Source of the DNA: Methanoregula sp. UBA154
Lineage (GTDB): Archaea > Halobacteriota > Methanomicrobia > Methanomicrobiales > Methanospirillaceae
Assembly (NCBI GenBank): GCA_002502245.1
Contig: DAPW01000021.1
Coordinates: forward strand, 5,341-11,660
Length of the DNA: 6,320 bases
Reading direction: 5' to 3'
Part shown: positions 4,326 to 6,320 of the stretch, in pieces
Layout of the letters: the number at the start of each line of letters is the position of its first letter
Position numbering within the stretch: position 1 is the stretch's first letter
Notes under the pieces: generated by a model
Seen by the model: only the letters and a program-made list of their open reading frames with translations
Databases searched by the model: none
What the model was told of the DNA's origin: nothing
Translations under genes and position numbers: made by a program

Positions 4326-4336
4326 TCAACCAACTA

Positions 4337-4356
4337 CGTATATATAGATATATACG
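4337..4356 (-). promoter_or_regulatory. Palindromic TATA promoter of aIF1A
   Basis: These 20 bases, CG at one end and CG at the other with alternating TA between, form an inverted repeat with nine of ten pairs matching (central A/G mismatch). The centre is 22 bases from the ATG at 4325, right for a leaderless transcript. Because the element is symmetric it could in principle also direct transcription rightward. Confidence 0.65.
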
Positions 4357-4360
4357 GCTC

Positions 4361-4516
4361 ATGACACGAAGAAGGTATGTATGCAGTTCACCGGGAATTC
4401 ACGGGTATGAGGGGTCCCGGTCAATTAAACGGGTGCTGGAGATCTGCGGTGGTGTCCGTCTTTCAGGTATGCGGGCGATGAAAGAAGGATACAAAGCAGC
4501 CCTTCTCATCGTTTGA
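4361..4516 (+). pseudogene. Doubtful 51-residue frame, possibly a gene remnant
   Basis: An ATG five bases after the palindromic TATA region opens a frame of 51 codons ending in TGA. The product is basic (MTRRRYVCSSPG...) and its last part, MKEGYKAALLIV, looks like a helix and a buried strand, as in a fragment of a folded domain. It faintly resembles the EGYRAVLLFVVQ region of the SfsA family, which might make it the decayed end of such a gene; this is a weak resemblance from memory. There is no Shine-Dalgarno site, and the ATG is too near the TATA box for a leaderless start. It converges on the transporter gene. It may simply be chance. Confidence 0.2.
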
Positions 4517-4545
4517 GCGACACGCAGAATTCCTGAAGTCCGGGT

Positions 4546-4559
4546 CTCCCTGCCGGGAG
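4546..4559 (-). terminator. Hairpin just after the transporter stop codon
   Basis: CTCCC (4546-4550) and GGGAG (4555-4559) form five pairs round TGCC, one base beyond the transporter stop codon. No T-run follows on the minus strand, so it may stabilise the 3' end of the mRNA rather than terminate it. Confidence 0.3.
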
Positions 4560-4560
4560 T

Positions 4561-5592
4561 TCAAGTCCCTGGACCCTGACAAAATTTTTCGGTTCCGCTT
4601 TCATCTTCGGCGAGTATTTTATACCCGGTCACTGCAAGTGCAACCAGTACCGGGCCTATAATGAAACCCGCAATGCCCAGAAACGGGACTCCGGCAAAGA
4701 TGCCGATCATCATCATGACCGGCGGAATTGCCACCCGTTTTCCCATCATCACCGGCCGGTAATAAAAATCAATCCACCCGCTCAGGAGCGGATACCCGAC
4801 AACCAGCGTGATGACTGCACTGCCGGTAGCGCCCAGGCTCATGAAATAAAGGGCAAAAAAGAGGATCATAACCTGTGCACCGATGAGCGGGACGAGCATG
4901 GCAAGACCAATCAGGGTTGCGAACAGGAGCGGGTCATCAACGCCGAGAACGGAGAAAAACGGGATTGCGAGGAGAAATGCGATTATTGCCGCGGAGATCT
5001 GGACAATGATGAGGGCGTAAATGGTATTGGAAGAGATCTCCGCCATCTTTTCCACGGCACAGTACAGTTTCGGGGAAAACATCTGCATGAACGTGTTCCA
5101 GATCTGTTTTCCGTAAAAGAGCAGCATCGAGAGCGAGAGGAAGAAGATAATGATCGAGATAAGGGACTGCATGACATTACTGGTCAGCGACAGGAGCGTC
5201 TGCAGCAGCAGCTGGACAAGGGTTTCGGGCATGTGGGAGAACTGTAATTCCGTGAATGTTGGCAGGAAGGAAGCGAGGCCGGTATTGTCAAAGCCGCGGA
5301 CCAGTGATGCAACCATGGTCCCGATCTGGTCGATATTGCCATACAATATGCTCGAAGAGATCGAGAGCACAAGCAGGATGACGAGGAGGACCCAGACGGT
5401 AATGAAAGAGACCGATACTGATGGTTTTACCATGCGTGAGAGATAGTTGTGAAAAGGCATAAGGGCTGATGCAATGGCAACTGCCCAGATTACTACTGTC
5501 ATCAGCGGCCAGAATATCAGGATGCAGACAAGGTAAACCGCACCGATTAGGAGCAGTAACTGATGATCTTCACGTATCTGAAGAGGATCCAT
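4561..5592 (-). CDS. AI-2E / PerM (UPF0118) family membrane transporter
   Basis: This 343-residue integral membrane protein belongs to the AI-2E transporter family (formerly DUF20/UPF0118), whose members include the bacterial AI-2 exporter TqsA and proteins with Na+/H+ antiport activity. Hydrophobic spans are at about 11-30, 31-46, 61-84, 141-161, 191-215, 221-251, 256-272 and 290-325. The middle hydrophilic region (85-135) is the usual extracytoplasmic loop. Family hallmarks are AMLVPLIGAQVMILFFALYF (231-250), the loop YYRPVMMGKRVAIPPVMMM (278-296) and the close GVPFLGIAGFIIGPVLVALA (301-320). Length is normal and nothing is missing. The substrate cannot be read; in a methanogen an ion or osmotic role is as likely as signal export. 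The ATG at 5592 lacks a good Shine-Dalgarno site (only AAGG 13 bases away); a TATA-like GGTATACGG lies at about 5631-5639. The DUF1328 and LEA-like genes lie upstream on the same strand. Confidence 0.92.
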   Translation of the reverse strand: MDPLQIREDHQLLLLIGAVYLVCILIFWPLMTVVIWAVAIASALMPFHNYLSRMVKPSVSVSFITVWVLLVILLVLSISSSILYGNIDQIGTMVASLVRGFDNTGLASFLPTFTELQFSHMPETLVQLLLQTLLSLTSNVMQSLISIIIFFLSLSMLLFYGKQIWNTFMQMFSPKLYCAVEKMAEISSNTIYALIIVQISAAIIAFLLAIPFFSVLGVDDPLLFATLIGLAMLVPLIGAQVMILFFALYFMSLGATGSAVITLVVGYPLLSGWIDFYYRPVMMGKRVAIPPVMMMIGIFAGVPFLGIAGFIIGPVLVALAVTGYKILAEDESGTEKFCQGPGT

Positions 5593-5733
5593 GGGTGTCA
5601 GAACCTTGTCCCGGGTATTGAAGATGTTCCCCGTATACCCTCTGTTCTTTGGATTCTATGGGAAAAACGGGTGGATACCGGGATGAACCGAATATCATCA
5701 GCGCTCCCGTTGGTTGAGTTTCCTGGCGATTCG

Positions 5734-5883
5734 CTACAGGATAAAAGCCACGATGGCGATAATGACGAAGATAATGACGAGCCACTTCGCGATATCCATG
5801 GAAAATCCTGCGATTCCCCGTGCGCCCAGTATATAGGCGACAAGCGCCAGTACGAGGAACAGAACTGCAAGTTCAATAAGCAT
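5734..5883 (-). CDS. DUF1328 (UPF0391, YtjA-like) small membrane protein, 49 residues
   Basis: This gene encodes MLIELAVLFLVLALVAYILG, then ARGIAGFSMDIAKWL, then VIIFVIIAIVAFIL. Two membrane spans (about 3-19 and 33-49) are joined by a short loop containing G-x-x-GIAG. That layout and length (about 50 residues) match the DUF1328/UPF0391 family, of which E. coli YtjA is a member. Members are widespread, often sit beside general-stress genes, and have no settled biochemical role. The start is secure: AGGAGGTGA lies four to five bases before the ATG at 5883 and overlaps the stop region of the gene upstream. The LEA-like gene ends only 10 bases away, so the two are almost certainly one operon. 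No T-run follows the stop codon at 5734-5736, so transcription may continue into the transporter gene 141 bases downstream. Confidence 0.8.
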   Translation of the reverse strand: MLIELAVLFLVLALVAYILGARGIAGFSMDIAKWLVIIFVIIAIVAFIL

Positions 5884-5893
5884 CTTTCACCTC
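5884..5893 (-). promoter_or_regulatory. Strong Shine-Dalgarno site of the DUF1328 gene
   Basis: The whole spacer between the two small genes is one ribosome binding site, reading AGGAGGTGAAAG from the last bases of the upstream stop codon on. It gives near-complete complementarity to the 16S 3' end and suggests strong expression and translational coupling. Confidence 0.75.
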
Positions 5894-6118
5894 CTACTTT
5901 TTCTTAAGTTTTGATCCTGCTTCGTGTACCGCTATTTTGGCATCAGCAACTGCTTTGCTGACACCGATCTGTACATCCTCCGATACCTTCTGCGCCCCCT
6001 CTCCTGCACCCTTGAGGGTGTTATGGGCGGCAACCGCAGCATCATCATAGGCGGCGTGGGCGGCCACGCGGGCGTCATCAACAGCTTTGCTGGCTTTTAC
6101 TTTCAGATTATCTTTCAT
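5894..6118 (-). CDS. Small LEA-like protein with 11-residue repeats, 74 residues
   Basis: The protein is built of A, K, D, V and H with no cysteine, proline or tryptophan. From residue 3 it divides into 11-residue units: DNLKVKASKAV, DDARVAAHAAY, DDAAVAAHNTL, KGAGEGAQKVS, EDVQIGVSKAV, ADAKIAVHEAG, then a basic tail SKLKKK. Acidic residues recur at the first two positions and small or hydrophobic ones at fixed places, so the chain should form long amphipathic helices. This hendecad pattern is the hallmark of group 3 late embryogenesis abundant proteins and similar stress proteins, which protect membranes or proteins under drying, salt or cold. That role is inference. The ATG at 6118 is preferred because a GGGAGGAG site lies 12-14 bases upstream and the 29 extra residues of a longer frame (to 6205) do not fit the repeat. 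DUF1328 follows after 10 bases. Confidence 0.75.
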   Translation of the reverse strand: MKDNLKVKASKAVDDARVAAHAAYDDAAVAAHNTLKGAGEGAQKVSEDVQIGVSKAVADAKIAVHEAGSKLKKK

Positions 6119-6171
6119 AGGTGTTTTCAACTCCTCCCTTATCAGAGCAAAACGGAATATGCGGGAGGTGC

Positions 6172-6182
6172 ATAAAAAGTTT
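6172..6182 (-). promoter_or_regulatory. Candidate TATA box of the LEA-like/DUF1328 operon
   Basis: The minus strand reads AAACTTTTTATGC here. A start about 25 bases on (near 6152) gives a leader of about 34 nucleotides that includes the GGAGGAG site at 6131-6137. Confidence 0.4.
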
Positions 6183-6188
6183 ACCCGT

Positions 6189-6207
6189 TGTTGCAAAATC
6201 TGCAACA
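6189..6207. promoter_or_regulatory. Inverted repeat just upstream of the operon TATA box
   Basis: TGTTGCA (6189-6195) and TGCAACA (6201-6207) are perfect seven-base arms with a five-base spacer. They lie immediately upstream of the TATA/BRE position of the stress operon, a usual place for an archaeal activator. A second, shorter palindrome, CTGACA/TGTCAG (6250-6255 with 6260-6265), lies 60 bases further upstream. Confidence 0.4.
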
Positions 6208-6320
6208 GTCCGGAATTTCTGGTTTAAAATCAGCAAATCCATATTCTGCCTGACAACAATGTCAGATTTCAGAACAGAAACAGGGAAAAATGATATTTTT
6301 TCTGCTCTGTAGAAACGGGC

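Noticed and set aside
5761..5780. Direct repeat AATGACGA in two copies
   Set aside because: It lies in the coding sequence of the second span of the DUF1328 protein, where repeated Val-Ile-Ile codons explain it.

Overview
This window looks like a piece of a methanogenic archaeal chromosome, most likely from the order Methanomicrobiales (Methanoregula-like). The best taxonomic marker is a clear archaeal translation initiation factor 1A. AT-rich TATA-type promoters, Shine-Dalgarno sites of the GGAGG type and poly-T ends without strong bacterial hairpins agree with this. The genus is an inference; no rRNA or tRNA gene is present to fix it.

Layout. Almost every credible gene is on the minus strand: an unrecognised 112-residue protein (9-347), a class I SAM-dependent methyltransferase (464-1033), a small tail-anchored membrane protein (2634-2795), a probable winged-helix protein (2881-3180), an Hsp20 small heat-shock protein (3284-3730), aIF1A (3987-4325), an AI-2E/PerM-family membrane transporter (4561-5592), a DUF1328 double-membrane-span peptide (5734-5883) and a small LEA-like repeat protein (5894-6118). 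One small zinc-ribbon protein (1494-1742) is on the plus strand.

Two themes stand out. First, the right half carries stress-type functions: the chaperone Hsp20, and a compact unit in which the hendecad-repeat protein and the DUF1328 peptide are 10 bases apart, with the transporter 141 bases further on in the same direction. Second, about 890 bases between 1743 and 2633 have no believable protein gene but are packed with inverted repeats. An archaeal-type promoter (TATA box at 1880-1887, next to a 20-base palindrome) is followed by a chain of hairpins and a T-run at 2076-2081, as expected for a small RNA gene of roughly 170 nucleotides. Just downstream, two interleaved 10-base-pair inverted repeats (2133-2219) have pseudoknot topology. 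This non-coding locus is the best candidate here for something undescribed.

Smaller regulatory points: three tandem copies of a Shine-Dalgarno heptamer before the methyltransferase, a near-perfect palindromic TATA region right in front of a probably leaderless aIF1A transcript, and a palindrome at the predicted transcription start of hsp20. All functional and structural statements are from reading the sequence; no database search or folding program was run.
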